Both the position numbers and the translations under genes were made by a program. The notes under the pieces were generated by a model. It made no database searches. It was not told where the DNA came from and worked only from the letters and a program-made list of their open reading frames with translations. Positions 1-10,234 of a stretch of DNA of 64,000 bases are shown in pieces. The stretch is from Catonia carolina. Its lineage: Eukaryota; Arthropoda; Insecta; Hemiptera; Achilidae. The stretch covers positions 47,081,553 to 47,145,552 of the forward strand of contig JAQMRL010000001.1 in assembly GCA_035578175.1 (NCBI GenBank), given 5' to 3'. Every line of letters starts with the position of its first letter. Position 1 is the stretch's first letter.

Positions 1-1619
1 TTTAAGTAAGAATAGTACTTACAATACGCAGTAGTGTTACTTATATAACTATTACTGTAAAGAAAAGTGAAATAAAAAATGCGATGTATAATAATTCTAT
101 ATAAATATTATTTTTATAAAATTACTTATATTACTTAAATTAAATGTCTCATCACAGTTAGGTACCATGTGAATACCTAACACGATCATTTTTATTTAAA
201 TCGGTCAACCGAAAGTGCCAGTTTATTTGTGCGATTTTTTCAAAAACGGCTCTTACGATTTTCGTTAAAATTGTCTCGTTTACTACATTTTTTATGTTCT
301 TTAAGATAGGGGTAAGTGGAATGTCCGCTGAAATTCGTAGACGCTGTGCTCTAGTGATAATAAACGGTATTTAAAGTTTGCGGCCTTAAAATGGATTTTA
401 AGCAAGAGTGTATATAATTAAAGTTATAAACAATTTAAAAATACCTTCAACTTTTTAAAGCATTTGTTTCTACAGCGCTTTGTTTACAGTAGCATTAACT
501 AGCGATTTTTCTTGACAGTTAGTGTTTTACACTACCAGTAAAGTTTTGTAAATTATTAATTAATATTTATTAAATCTCTTCTATTAACGTTCAAAAGAAG
601 ACAACCTAAAAATTAAAGGTGAATTTTGTTTAATTAACCTTTCGTAAATTACAGCTTGATAATTTGTTTCTTTTATCAAACTGTTTTGATTAATGATTCC
701 TTATTAAATGATGTCATCAATATCTACTTTTAAATTTATCTTTGTCTAAGAAAGTAAGTGTTCCGTACAAAAGTAGGTGGTATAGCTTACAGTTTGATTG
801 ATGAAATGTGAGACGTAGTAAGATACTATAATCTTTGACACGTAGTTTAGGACATTTAGACACTAAGTCGAAAAATTGAAGGCTTCTTGCTCTTTGAAAA
901 TCATGGGCTATATTTTTATATCAAAAATCATTATGTTTATAATATTTTATATATAAATCTTATATGCTAATTATTTAATACAAGTACTAATAAGCCCGTT
1001 TCTATGTTTCACTTTATAAATTTTTAATTTTTTTACTGCCTACTTGTGTTAGCAGGCTGCACCTGGGTTAGGGTTTGGGTACAGAGTGAAGATTTAGAGC
1101 AGAATGTTGGAAATGTTGGATTTAGGAAAATTATGTCGGTAAAAATTCATGGTAATAAGAATTTATTTTTAAGAAATTCAGAACATAAATTTATTGTAAC
1201 TTACTCAGAAATTTTGTTTATAAACTTTTTCTTTTTAAGTCAACGTTGTATTAACCTTTTGATTAACGAAGACTAAGGGTTATGGAATTGAAACGGTGGA
1301 TTTTGTCGTAAAATAATTTTTATATTCTACCCGGGAATCAAATTCCTAATCTTGCACTTAGTAAGCTAGCGTTCTAACCAATACCCAAAAAGGTGGCCAT
1401 TGTTATCTTCCAGAATTTCTAAAGTTAGTAAAATATGGTATAAACATGTCTAAGGTTTTATGAACTAATTTTGTACGACCGTTTTTAAATTTTTATTTTT
1501 TTCGAGATCATGTACACGGTTTATACCCAAATATGTATTCATATGTACAAAGATTATAAAATACTTGGTATTGAAATATTTTGGAGAAGCTTACATTATT
1601 ATTAATATAGAAACTTTTC
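1..1619. other. AT-rich DNA, no gene seen
   Basis: Low-complexity A/T-rich sequence. Only short open frames occur, with no recognisable domain or codon pattern. The one structured piece is the SINE-like remnant near 1325-1400. Confidence 0.6.
1325..1400 (-). repeat. degenerate tRNA-derived SINE head
   Basis: Read on the minus strand, the stretch has the layout of a tRNA-like Pol III head: a B-box-like block (plus-strand GGGAATCAAATTCC), then an anticodon-arm-like block and an A-box region (plus-strand GTTCTAACCAATACC). A similar decayed copy lies at 53845-53912. No tail or target duplication was found, so the call rests on the head only. Confidence 0.35.
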
Positions 1620-2014
1620 TGCCCATAACAGACAGATGGCGAGTCAAATTAATTACTCTCAATCTGTTCGTTGCAGGGCTAACATAAATAGTTCTGTTTC
1701 TTATCACATGGTTAGCCAATGAAATGACTGAATCGTTTAAGAACAGAAGAGGTAGAGGTGTAAAAGACACTAATCAGAGTTATCTCCTCTGAAAGCAATG
1801 AATTTCATTATACAGCCGGACCCTGTGGTGAATGAAGTGAAGGTGTCATTTGCAGAGTGGAAAGTATGTGCTTTTCAGAGGGCCCGGCATGCTGATAGGC
1901 ATACTTTTCCATTCAGTGAGGAAGGCAATGGTAAACCACCTCACTCCTCATTTTACTTAGTAAATCCTCTACAGGTTCAAACCAGCTTTTTGGCTGATGA
2001 CCTAAACAACAATA
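1620..2014 (+). repeat. SINE-like dispersed repeat, copy 1
   Basis: First of four related copies of about 390 bp (also 9846, 22892 minus, 53381). Shared landmarks in order are CCATAACAGACAG at the start, TTTAAGAACAGAAGAGG, TGAATTTCATTATACAGCC, a block ending AGGTTCAAACCAGC, then a short hairpin and TGATGACCTAAACAACAA. The 3' hairpin followed by an AAC-type tail is typical of LINE-mobilised retroposons. It carries no coding capacity of its own. Confidence 0.65.
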
Positions 2015-2640
2015 GAAACTTTTATATATTACAAATATTACGTAATGCTGGTGAAAAATATTAAGTGACAAACCCCCTTATTAAATTATAATTTACAACT
2101 ACGAAGGATTTATATGACAACCTACCTTCTCCTGAACTACTGAATAGAAGCGATCAATTTATAAAATATAACTTTAGTCTATAAACTGAATTTTTGTTTC
2201 TTAATATATTTCTTTTGTCTTACAGGTCTCTTCATTTCTTTTAAAATATTTTTTTCTTTTTCTGTCATACGACGCAGTTTTGGTTGCATTGGCTGGTAGT
2301 GCTATGCGTGGGGTGGTGCACGGTGGAGTGCACTGTGTGGCCGTGAGCTACCACTGCGCCCACAACAGCCGTACTCATCGTTACCTGATCAGTAAAGATC
2401 CTCCTCCAGTGTGTTTCTACTATGACTCTCAAATCACTATATCATACGCCTATAATATTCACATGTACAAACACTCAAAACTTACACAAACAATTCGTGA
2501 TCTGTACCTTATTTTAAAACAACTGTCAACAAAAACAACTGTGTGCTTTAACAAAACTACTTCACCGAATCATTTAAAAAATTTTCTGAATACCTACGAA
2601 TATAACATCTCATATCACACAAAAGTTACTTGAAACTTTC
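2015..2640. other. unassigned DNA with a GC-richer patch
   Basis: Mostly AT-rich. Positions 2285-2370 are GC-richer and contain repeated TGCAC/GTGCA words. A 117-residue open frame crosses it but lacks a good start and any recognisable domain, so I do not call a gene. Confidence 0.4.
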
Positions 2641-2720
2641 ATAAGTAATAATTCAATTCAATTCATTTATTTTCGTTTTTTACAAAGATAATTTCCGTCA
2701 GACCTGGGTCTGTTGACAGA
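2641..2720 (-). repeat. probable LINE/SINE 3' end
   Basis: On the minus strand the sequence runs through a near-perfect palindrome (CAGACC-TG-GGTCTG on the plus strand), an A-rich stretch and a tail of ATTGA-type repeats. This matches the 3' ends of non-LTR elements that finish in short tandem repeats. No reverse-transcriptase coding could be read upstream, so the family is unknown. Confidence 0.35.
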
Positions 2721-3061
2721 AATATACAAAAGTAAATCTACAAAACAAACAATAAAATTAAAAATACAAAAATTCAATAACACAGATTGTTAACAATAAA
2801 ATTAAATGTGGAAGTTACAATAAAAAAAGCCTGCTTACCTTATAACAATATTAATGAAGTGCAAAAATAATATCTCTAATACATATAATATCATAGTTTT
2901 TAAATATAATTGAGTTATTAAAGAATAGGTAAAAAAATAATACAAAATGAAAATAAAATAGCATCAAAATATTGCCATGAATTACAAAAGCGGTATTAAA
3001 AAAATGGAGTATAACAAACAGCAAAAAAGATTATAATAAAAATAATAATAAAAAAAATCTA

Positions 3062-3090
<29 letters not shown>
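3062..3090. repeat. (AAT)n microsatellite
   Basis: Uninterrupted AAT trinucleotide run. Several such runs occur in this window and some may be LINE or SINE tails. Confidence 0.95.
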
Positions 3091-3093
<3 letters not shown>

Positions 3094-3193
3094 GGGAATG
3101 TTGAAATTCTTAATCTTAAGTCCAACAATTAAGGCTCCGTTCATTGACTGCTGGCACTCGTGCATATCATGTTACATTTCCAGCCCATGTTAG

Positions 3194-3196
<3 letters not shown>

Positions 3197-3234
<38 letters not shown>
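3197..3234. repeat. (TAA)n microsatellite
   Basis: Uninterrupted TAA trinucleotide run. Confidence 0.95.
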
Positions 3235-4349
3235 TACTTGGTACCACATTGTTATATTTAATAACACAATATCTTTCAATACAGTTTTTTGTTACCATTA
3301 TAGATTTCTACTATTTATAATTTACCATTAGTTTTTATATTGTAATTTTATAAATTGTTTTTTAACATAAAATCTAAACACTTGTATTTCTAAAGTGATC
3401 GATAATCACCTAGGTGTTTGAGTGATTGTTATGAATAGATTTTTTAAAAAAAGCTTTTATTGACATAACATTTTTAATGTGCAATAAGCAACCAAAAAGT
3501 GCTCCAAAGATTTGATTGTGAATTACTCTCAATATATAAAAAAAAATTTCAATTTAATTCATCCATAAGTAGAAGTTTTAAAAAATAATTTCAAAGCACC
3601 TGCAACCCAAATGAAACTTACATATTAAATTTCAAGTTCCTAAACCTTATATTTCTCGAGGCAACTTGATAAATGAGTGCGAGTGAGTAATGTATCACTT
3701 TATGTATGTAGATATTTAATACCAATAATTTACTTTTGTGAGGAATAAGTATTTTTAAGCCTATCTGGTCTAATTTCTCACAATTCCTACTTAAGATTTT
3801 TGGAGTTTGTGATTTAAAGTTTTACAATTTTTGAAACTCTTTGTAGTATAAATTTTGATTTCTTAATGTTATTTTTAACAATTCACCATGTTCATTTCAT
3901 CAAACTATTAGTAAAAAATTGGTTTTAAAATTTGTTATGAATTTTTCTATTAACTAGCGGTTTCATTGCATCAATAAATTGTTAGTTTTTATTTAAAGTT
4001 CAATGGCCCTGTTTGTTTCAATTGTGGAACTATATATTAAAATGTTTTGTTATTCGTCTACACGACTATCGGTCAACTGCCTTTTCTTTTCCCTCACGTA
4101 CGGTGAAGGTGTACGAACCGAGAAGATTTTTGATTTAAACGTTCTTTCTAAAATACTGTTAATTTTTGGCTTCGCGAAGGTTGGCTTGTTTTTGTCTGCG
4201 GTAAATTCCAGGTAATATATTTTTTATTATAGTTACCGTGGTGTAAAATTATTTTAGAACCGGTTTTTATTATGTTTTTTCAGTTTTCCTAAAAGTTTAA
4301 TGTGACAATTTAATTAACGGTAAAATAACATAAAATATGTGGTTATAAC

Positions 4350-4396
<47 letters not shown>

Positions 4397-4888
4397 TATA
4401 AAATATGTAACAACTCTTGTAATTTTAATAAACATTAATAAATAATAAAAGAATCTCTCTCTTATTAATTTAGTTTTAATTATAAACAAGTAAAAAATAA
4501 TTTAATATTATTTGTTAAGTATTTTGTGTGTCAGACTACGTTTTGCACTTTAAATACTGAGAGCGCACTATTTAAAGTGGAGTTCTCTATCCGTCTGAGT
4601 TAGATTCTATTGCCCAGAGAATATTTTTGGCACTTTTTGATCCTAAATTTTAGGTAGTTCAAAAAAATTAAACTATGGATCATTCCCAATTTTACTTTTA
4701 TTTTGTTTTTTGATTTGTAGTTGCAGACACATTCCTGTCTCGCCTTACAAGATAACTGGACGTACCCTCATACTTAAAGATATGTCAAAATTTAAAGGAC
4801 ATATAATTATTTTCATTGTTTGCATAATTACTAAATATTTTATAGCAATTGTTTTATACTTATTATTATGCCAATGGTTTTCCCAATA
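3235..4888. other. AT-rich DNA, no convincing gene
   Basis: No recognisable domain. A 70-residue open frame at 4003-4215 ends next to a CAG|GTAATA splice-donor-like site, but nothing else supports an exon. A microsatellite lies at 4350-4397. Confidence 0.5.
4350..4397. repeat. (AAT)n microsatellite
   Basis: Long TAA run, about 16 units, uninterrupted. Confidence 0.95.
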
Positions 4889-4890
4889 TA

Positions 4891-4981
4891 CCGGGTGAGC
4901 ATAAAGTCTTGCCCTGATTATAAAAATTTATTGCAGAATAACTGTTTGACATAATAATTTAAATTTGATGCTGTTACATAG
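4891..4981 (+). repeat. mariner left terminal inverted repeat
   Basis: About 91 bp, paired with 6144-6234. The outer 20 bases are identical between the two arms; scattered substitutions occur further in. Confidence 0.9.
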
Positions 4982-5016
4982 TTTAGTGTTAATAGTTTTT
5001 TTTAAGATTACTTACA

Positions 5017-6053
5017 TTAGTAAACTTCAACGTGTGCTCCCTTGGTAGCTCGGAGAATGTCGAAGCGGTATTCCAGTTCCCGCCAGGTGTTTTGTAACAT
5101 GTGTTCTGTCACAGTACCCACAGCAGCTTGTATCCTAGCCTTCAGTTCGTCAACGTCAGCAACTGGTGTGGCGAAGACTCTATCCTTGATATAGCCCCAG
5201 AAAAAAAAGTCAAGGGGAGTAATGTCTGGAGAGCGGGGTGGCCAGGGTGTTGAACCATCCCTTCCAATCCACCGATCCGGAAATGTTTCATCCAGGAAAT
5301 TACGCACTATCAAAGCCCAGTGGGGCGGTGCCCCATCTTGCTGGAAAATTATCCATGGTTGATATTCTTCTAACTGTGGTGCAATGAACTGTTGCAAAAC
5401 ATCTAAGTAAATGTTAGCGTTAATGGTGTTTTCCGTGAAGAAAAACGGCCCGAAAACCTTATTATGCATGAGGCCGCACCAAACATTCACATTTTTGCTG
5501 TCTCGCTGTAACTGTACAGTAGCATGTGGATTCTCTGATCCCCATATACGGACATTATGCCTATTTACCATTCCACTGACATGAAAGGTGGATTCATCGG
5601 TAAAGCATATGCGATTTAAGTAATCGTTAGCGCCGTCAATCCTGTTGAGAATCTCAGTTGCGAATTCTGCACGTCTCAGCAAATCATTCGGTTACAAGGC
5701 CTGCACGATTTGCACTTTATAAGCATGCAACCTAAGCCTTTTATGAAGAATTTCACCACACTTGCTTGCGGTATTTGAAGTTCACGTGATCCTTGACGAG
5801 TTGATTTAGACGGACTCCGTTGAAACGATTCCCGAACAAGATCAACAGTTGCTTCACTCACACTAGGCCTGCCACTTCTAGGAAGATCTTCAACGCTGCC
5901 TGTTTCTTTAAACCTTTCATACCATCGCTTTATTGATTTAACATCAGGAGGGCTGCGTCCATAAAAAGCCCGAAAATTACGCTGAACACTGATGGGCGAT
6001 TTCGTTTCGTGAAACCAAAGCACACATTGTGCTTTCTCCTGCTTCAACGCCAT
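5017..6053 (-). pseudogene. mariner (DD41D) transposase, frameshifted
   Basis: Cut-and-paste transposase in two overlapping frames. The N-terminal part (6053 down to about 5740) starts at a good ATG (MALKQEKAQCVLW) and holds the paired helix-turn-helix DNA-binding region (VKSIKRWYERF, then DLPRSGRPSVS). The reading frame shifts around 5740-5750. The resumed frame carries an in-frame TAA at about 5692-5694 before the catalytic part. That part shows CFTDEST (first Asp), FQQDGAPPHW (second Asp) and SPDITPLDFFFWG, where the Asp of PLD is the third. The C-terminus ends EVY. One frameshift plus one stop make this a recent pseudogene rather than a deep fossil. Confidence 0.85.
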
Positions 6054-6143
6054 TTCGCCAGCAACTAACGTGAACTAACAGACCATGTCATTGTTGAGGA
6101 GCACTAGCGCCATCTATTGGTCACAAAATCTACTAACAATAAC

Positions 6144-6234
6144 CTATGTAACAGCTCCAGATTTAAATTATTACGTCAAACGATTATTCTGTAATAAAAT
6201 TTTATAATCAGGGTAAGACTTTATGCTCACCCGG
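6144..6234 (-). repeat. mariner right terminal inverted repeat
   Basis: Reverse-complement partner of 4891-4981. The transposase start lies about 90 bp inside this end, so it is the 5' end of the element. Confidence 0.9.
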
Positions 6235-6501
6235 TATTTTATTTTATCCATAACTGTCCTTCAATAAGTAAGAGATTACGATGAAAAAAATGGGTGATAA
6301 CTGTTATTATGGCTTTGAGGAAAACACTACTTAATGGTAAGACTCCAAAGGGACGTTAAAAGTAGACTACTATAGTTACTACACTCACAAGTTTACCTTT
6401 GGTTGCATCGTGAAGTAAAGGGGGAAAACATCGTGCACATGCGCGACTGCTTTAATTACAGTACAACAAACCCAACAATTTGTACTCTACGCAGAGCATA
6501 T

Positions 6502-7154
6502 ACAGTATATCGTGGAACCTTTTTTAGGTTAACTGTACCAATATAACTGTTTGTTACCGTAAAGAGAAATGTTAGTGTCTCAAAAATGTGGGCAGACTAT
6601 TCACAGTGCTGAACGAAATTTAATATGCATTGTAATAAAAAGCTGTGAAGTTGCAGCTAAACAAAAATGCCTTTCTCTGCCTTTTAACAAGAGCCGTGAG
6701 CGAGTGGCTAACTACTGTGATGTTTCTCTTTTCACAATTCGAAAAATAAAGAAGGAAATTAAAGATGTGAAGAAGCTATTCTTCAACAGTTTTGTTGACG
6801 CCTGGTAAAAACAGGAAACGGTTGAAGACGCCGGTGACAGCGATAGTAAAAAGGGCGATTCATTGGTAGAAAATTTTGTTCCAATGGAATAAGAAAGCTG
6901 ATACAGTAAATCAAACATTTCTAGTCATGTAATTAAACTGTAGGCAATATTACATGTCACATTTATTTCTTATAAGGTTTATGAAGAAATTTTTTTCTCG
7001 GAATAAACCACAGCTTACAAAATGTAGAACCTGCACGGTAGTGAAATGTACGAGTAGTGCTCACTGTTGAGGTAGGCGCACTGTCAAATTTTCTTTTGCT
7101 TTCCTCACAGCCCAGCCATACGCAAAAGGCAATCTCGTAACTTTCAGTATCTAT
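6502..7154 (+). repeat. dispersed repeat, copy A (decayed transposase-like?)
   Basis: About 650 bp, similar throughout to copy B in the opposite orientation at 60477-63156. It begins ACAGTATATCGTGGAACC and ends CAGTATCTAT. A short frame at 6569-6808 contains NKSRERVANYCDVSLFTI followed by basic residues, which reads like a helix-turn-helix of a DDE transposase. That suggests a shortened DNA transposon, but I see no clear terminal inverted repeats or target duplication. Copy A lacks the LINE that interrupts copy B. Confidence 0.6.
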
Positions 7155-9649
7155 AATTAAAATCCAGAATGATTAGAACAATACACATTTTTATGAGGGA
7201 AAAGTACAGACAATATAAGTAAACAAGATAGTCAGTTATTATCACAATAATTTGATAAAGCATCTTCCAAGAATGACTGCAGATATAATTCCAAAATCTG
7301 GGATACAGGCTAGAAGGAAAAATAAGTTTGGGAAGAACTCTTTAATGCACGGAATAGTTCGTTTTAATTTCAGCTTCCTAAGGAAAAATGAAATATTTTT
7401 ATGTAGGGGTAAGTCTAGATGGTCTATGATGCTGTGAAGAGAAAATGATATTTTTGAGTAAGAAAATTACATTTTATATTTACCAATGAGTCTGGTAAAA
7501 GTTGTTTTGTATAAGATCGGTTTTTACAGCGCTGTTAGGCGAGGAATAAAGAGAAAGTATACAGAGAGTATAGCGTTCAATTTTTCTTCGTTTAAGATTA
7601 ATGGTACTGTATGGTTCCGTTATTCGATATTTCATCAAAAACACATATATAAAAATAAATGGTTCATTGTGTTATGAAACGCCGTCTTCCTGACGCTTTG
7701 CGTTTATGTCGAGCACTCATGTTGTGCATTCACTTTGTCGAACATTACCCGAATACTTCATTGTCAACTTTGTCCTACATATTCGCGTATGTAGAACATT
7801 TGGCTTTTTTCGTGAAGTGTCGTATTATTAAGTGTGTTATATATTATTGCGGATTGAGAACACTCGCCTTCTCCTATTTTATTTTTATCCTCTTTTAACC
7901 CTTATTTTTTACTCTCTATCTAAAAACAAATTTATCTCAACGTCTTACCTTTACCATGTCACTTGTCATACACAGCAGTACAGAATATTCTCGCACATCA
8001 TTTTCTCTTTCATACGTGCTACCATAAATCACAATTATATACAGATTTCAATTTACGAGCCGACTCAATTTACCTTGTCAATCATATTAATTATAAATTA
8101 TGTTTATAAGAATCACATTATGGAATTTATACATTTAAAATACGACATTTTAACTTAACCATAACTATAATTTCATGTTTCCCGTTGGAATGTATTTGAA
8201 TGATAAACTACATTGGTTTGATTTTTCATTTTTAGTAACTTATTTTAATTTTAGGCTGGGAGGCCTAATTTGTTTTGTTTATGATGAAGGATTTTAGTGA
8301 CTTACATATATAATATATTTAATCTTTTAAATTATGCAATACTTTTAAATTATTTTAAAACATTCAGTGCTAGAGACTCGCCTAGCGGGTCATGTGTAGG
8401 TGTTACCGCTAGGGTGACGTCTCACCTAGCGGGTTCTGTTTTGTTATCATTTTAAGTAATTCTGGAGGGACACCGCCTGTCTGATATCAGTTTGTTGCTA
8501 TTATATAGCCTTCAGGAAGGTATCTGCTTTGTAACCGTGCAGTTCGTTTTTGAATTTTCGTCGTACGATCTTCTACCCTCGTATAGTGTACTTGTTAAGT
8601 AATTTTAACGGGTTTTAAGGATACAGTTGAAGTCGTAAATTCAGTATCTTTGCAGGTATCAATTAAAAATAGCTTACACTTTTAGATTTACATTAAAAGT
8701 ATATTATTTTTAGTTTAAAATTATATAAGAAATTACGCGTAAATCGTATTTGTAAATGGAAAATTTCAAACAAGAAATATATTTATATAACAGGCAAAAA
8801 TAAACTTAAAATAACATTAAATTGTTTAATTTTATGTTCTTAGCAAACATAAATCAATGTACAGGTCGCAAATAAAATAAATCTATAAAAGCGTTAGTGA
8901 CATAAGTTGTAGGCCCTATATAAAGCAAGCGGAAAACACGCTGCACGAGTAATCAGCCCAAAAGGAGAGATACCTCGTAATTACTCAACATTGAATGTGG
9001 TAAATTCGTTATAAAACAAATACTTGTAACAAAATCAACAAAAATAATTACAATTTATTTTATTTATATAGTTTTGACTATATAATCTTTATATCTTAAC
9101 ACTATAATGTGAGTTCTTCAACTTCATGAATGAATACATAACAGAACACTCTAAGTTTTTCGTTTTAAAATTAAATTTAAAAACTTGTTTCAATTCATTG
9201 TAATGGTTTACTACAAAAAAATAAAAGTACTTTCAAACGCCTTGAGATCCGTTCCGATTATATGTAAAAGTATCTAGGCTTCAAAGTGCTTAATAATATG
9301 TTCTTTACTTGTTTTTTTTTACTTGTTTTACTTGTTTTTTTTAGTATTACTCTAATCAATTAAAATAAAAATCCGAACTATAAAATTTCGTAATTAATTT
9401 GCATACAGACAAAATGTGACTCATGATGTTTAATTAACTTTAACCATAATAATTCTTTGATTTTTTTTTCTTCTTCTCCATCTCACTGAATATCCCATTC
9501 CAATACCTATGTGTTTAGAGGTCTTTCTTTTATCTTTTCAACTACTTGGCTTGTACTAGAGTAGGCCCTATTCTGGCAGATGGTCGTGTTCCTGATATTC
9601 TTGTTATATAATCACACCAAATGTAGTGCTACTGGGTGTTTCATTGTAT
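7155..9649. other. AT-rich DNA, no gene seen
   Basis: No domain or element recognised, apart from a small cluster of CCTAGCGG words at 8381-8432. Open frames at 7486-8158 are short, rich in Tyr, Ile and Phe as expected of A/T-rich noise, and unrecognised. Confidence 0.5.
8381..8432. repeat. three CCTAGCGG words in alternating orientation
   Basis: CCTAGCGG at 8381-8388, its reverse complement CCGCTAGG at 8406-8413, and CCTAGCGG again at 8425-8432. The first and third share more context (CTCGCCTAGCGGGT versus CTCACCTAGCGGGT). It stands out because the surroundings are strongly A/T-rich. The function is unknown; it could be a cluster of protein-binding sites or a fragment of a repeat. Confidence 0.7.
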
Positions 9650-9840
9650 TAGAGGTAAATGTAATTCAATTTCAATTTCGTTATTTCTTTTCTTATGAAG
9701 TCAACCCTAGTGCATGCAGCCGTTGCTCTTAGGAAACTCATTACTGTCATCTGCCAACGCAGTTCTCTCCTCCTCTTTGGTTCTCTCTTCCAGTTCTCAT
9801 TTCTTTCTCGTAAGCCAGGTTTTAGTTCCATTAAGTAAAA
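9650..9840 (-). pseudogene. LINE reverse-transcriptase C-terminal remnant
   Basis: The minus strand reads MSFLRATAACTRVDFIRKEI. This matches the pattern Met-x-Phe-Leu-Arg followed by Asp-x-x-Arg-Asn/Lys-Glu-x-Ile that sits after the RT domain in one group of arthropod non-LTR retrotransposons; the same pattern is seen at 51009-51387 and 63205-63993. The fragment is short, degenerate and lacks the catalytic region. It directly abuts the SINE-like copy at 9846. Confidence 0.5.
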
Positions 9841-9845
9841 TAGTT

Positions 9846-10234
9846 GCTCATAACAGACTGGTAGATTGTTAAATTATTTACACTTGATCTGCTAGTTCCA
9901 GGGCTACAAAAAATAGTACTGTTTCTTATTACATGATCAGCCAATTATATGACTGAAGCATTTAAGAACAGAAGAGGTATAGGTTTAAAAAACACTAGAC
10001 ACAGTTATCTCCTCTAAGAGTAATAAACTTCGTTATACAGCCAGACCCTATGATGAACCAAGTGAAGTTTCATTTACAAGGTGGAAAGAAGATGCTTTTT
10101 GGAGGGCGTGGAATGCTGATAAGCATAATTTTCCATTCAGTGAGAAAGGCAACGGTAAAAGACCTTACTTCTCGTTTTAGTAAAGCCTCTAGAGGTTCAA
10201 ACCAACCTTTCGACTGATGACCTAAACAACAATA
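9846..10234 (+). repeat. SINE-like dispersed repeat, copy 2
   Basis: Same family and orientation as 1620-2014. It starts CATAACAGACTG and ends CGACTGATGACCTAAACAAC, and matches copy 1 across most of its length with scattered differences. Confidence 0.65.

Larger units (their letters stand above)
4891..6234 (-). mobile_element. mariner-like DNA transposon, DD41D (rosa-like)
   Basis: A 1344-bp element bounded by TA dinucleotides (4889-4890 and 6235-6236), the target duplication expected of Tc1/mariner. The ends begin CCGGGTGAGCATAAAGTCTT and form long imperfect inverted repeats. Between them, on the minus strand, lies a two-part transposase reading frame with a helix-turn-helix N-terminus and a DDD catalytic core. 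The spacing between the second and third catalytic aspartates is 41 residues, which is the signature of the DD41D (rosa) mariner group. The coding frame is broken, so this copy is not autonomous. Confidence 0.88.

Noticed and set aside
2280..2633. 117-residue open frame in a GC-richer patch
   Set aside because: Starts at a non-ATG codon, shows no domain, and the second half is low-complexity.
4003..4215. 70-residue frame ending next to a CAG|GTAATA donor-like site
   Set aside because: No recognisable domain, no partner exon with an acceptor in phase, and composition typical of A/T-rich noise.
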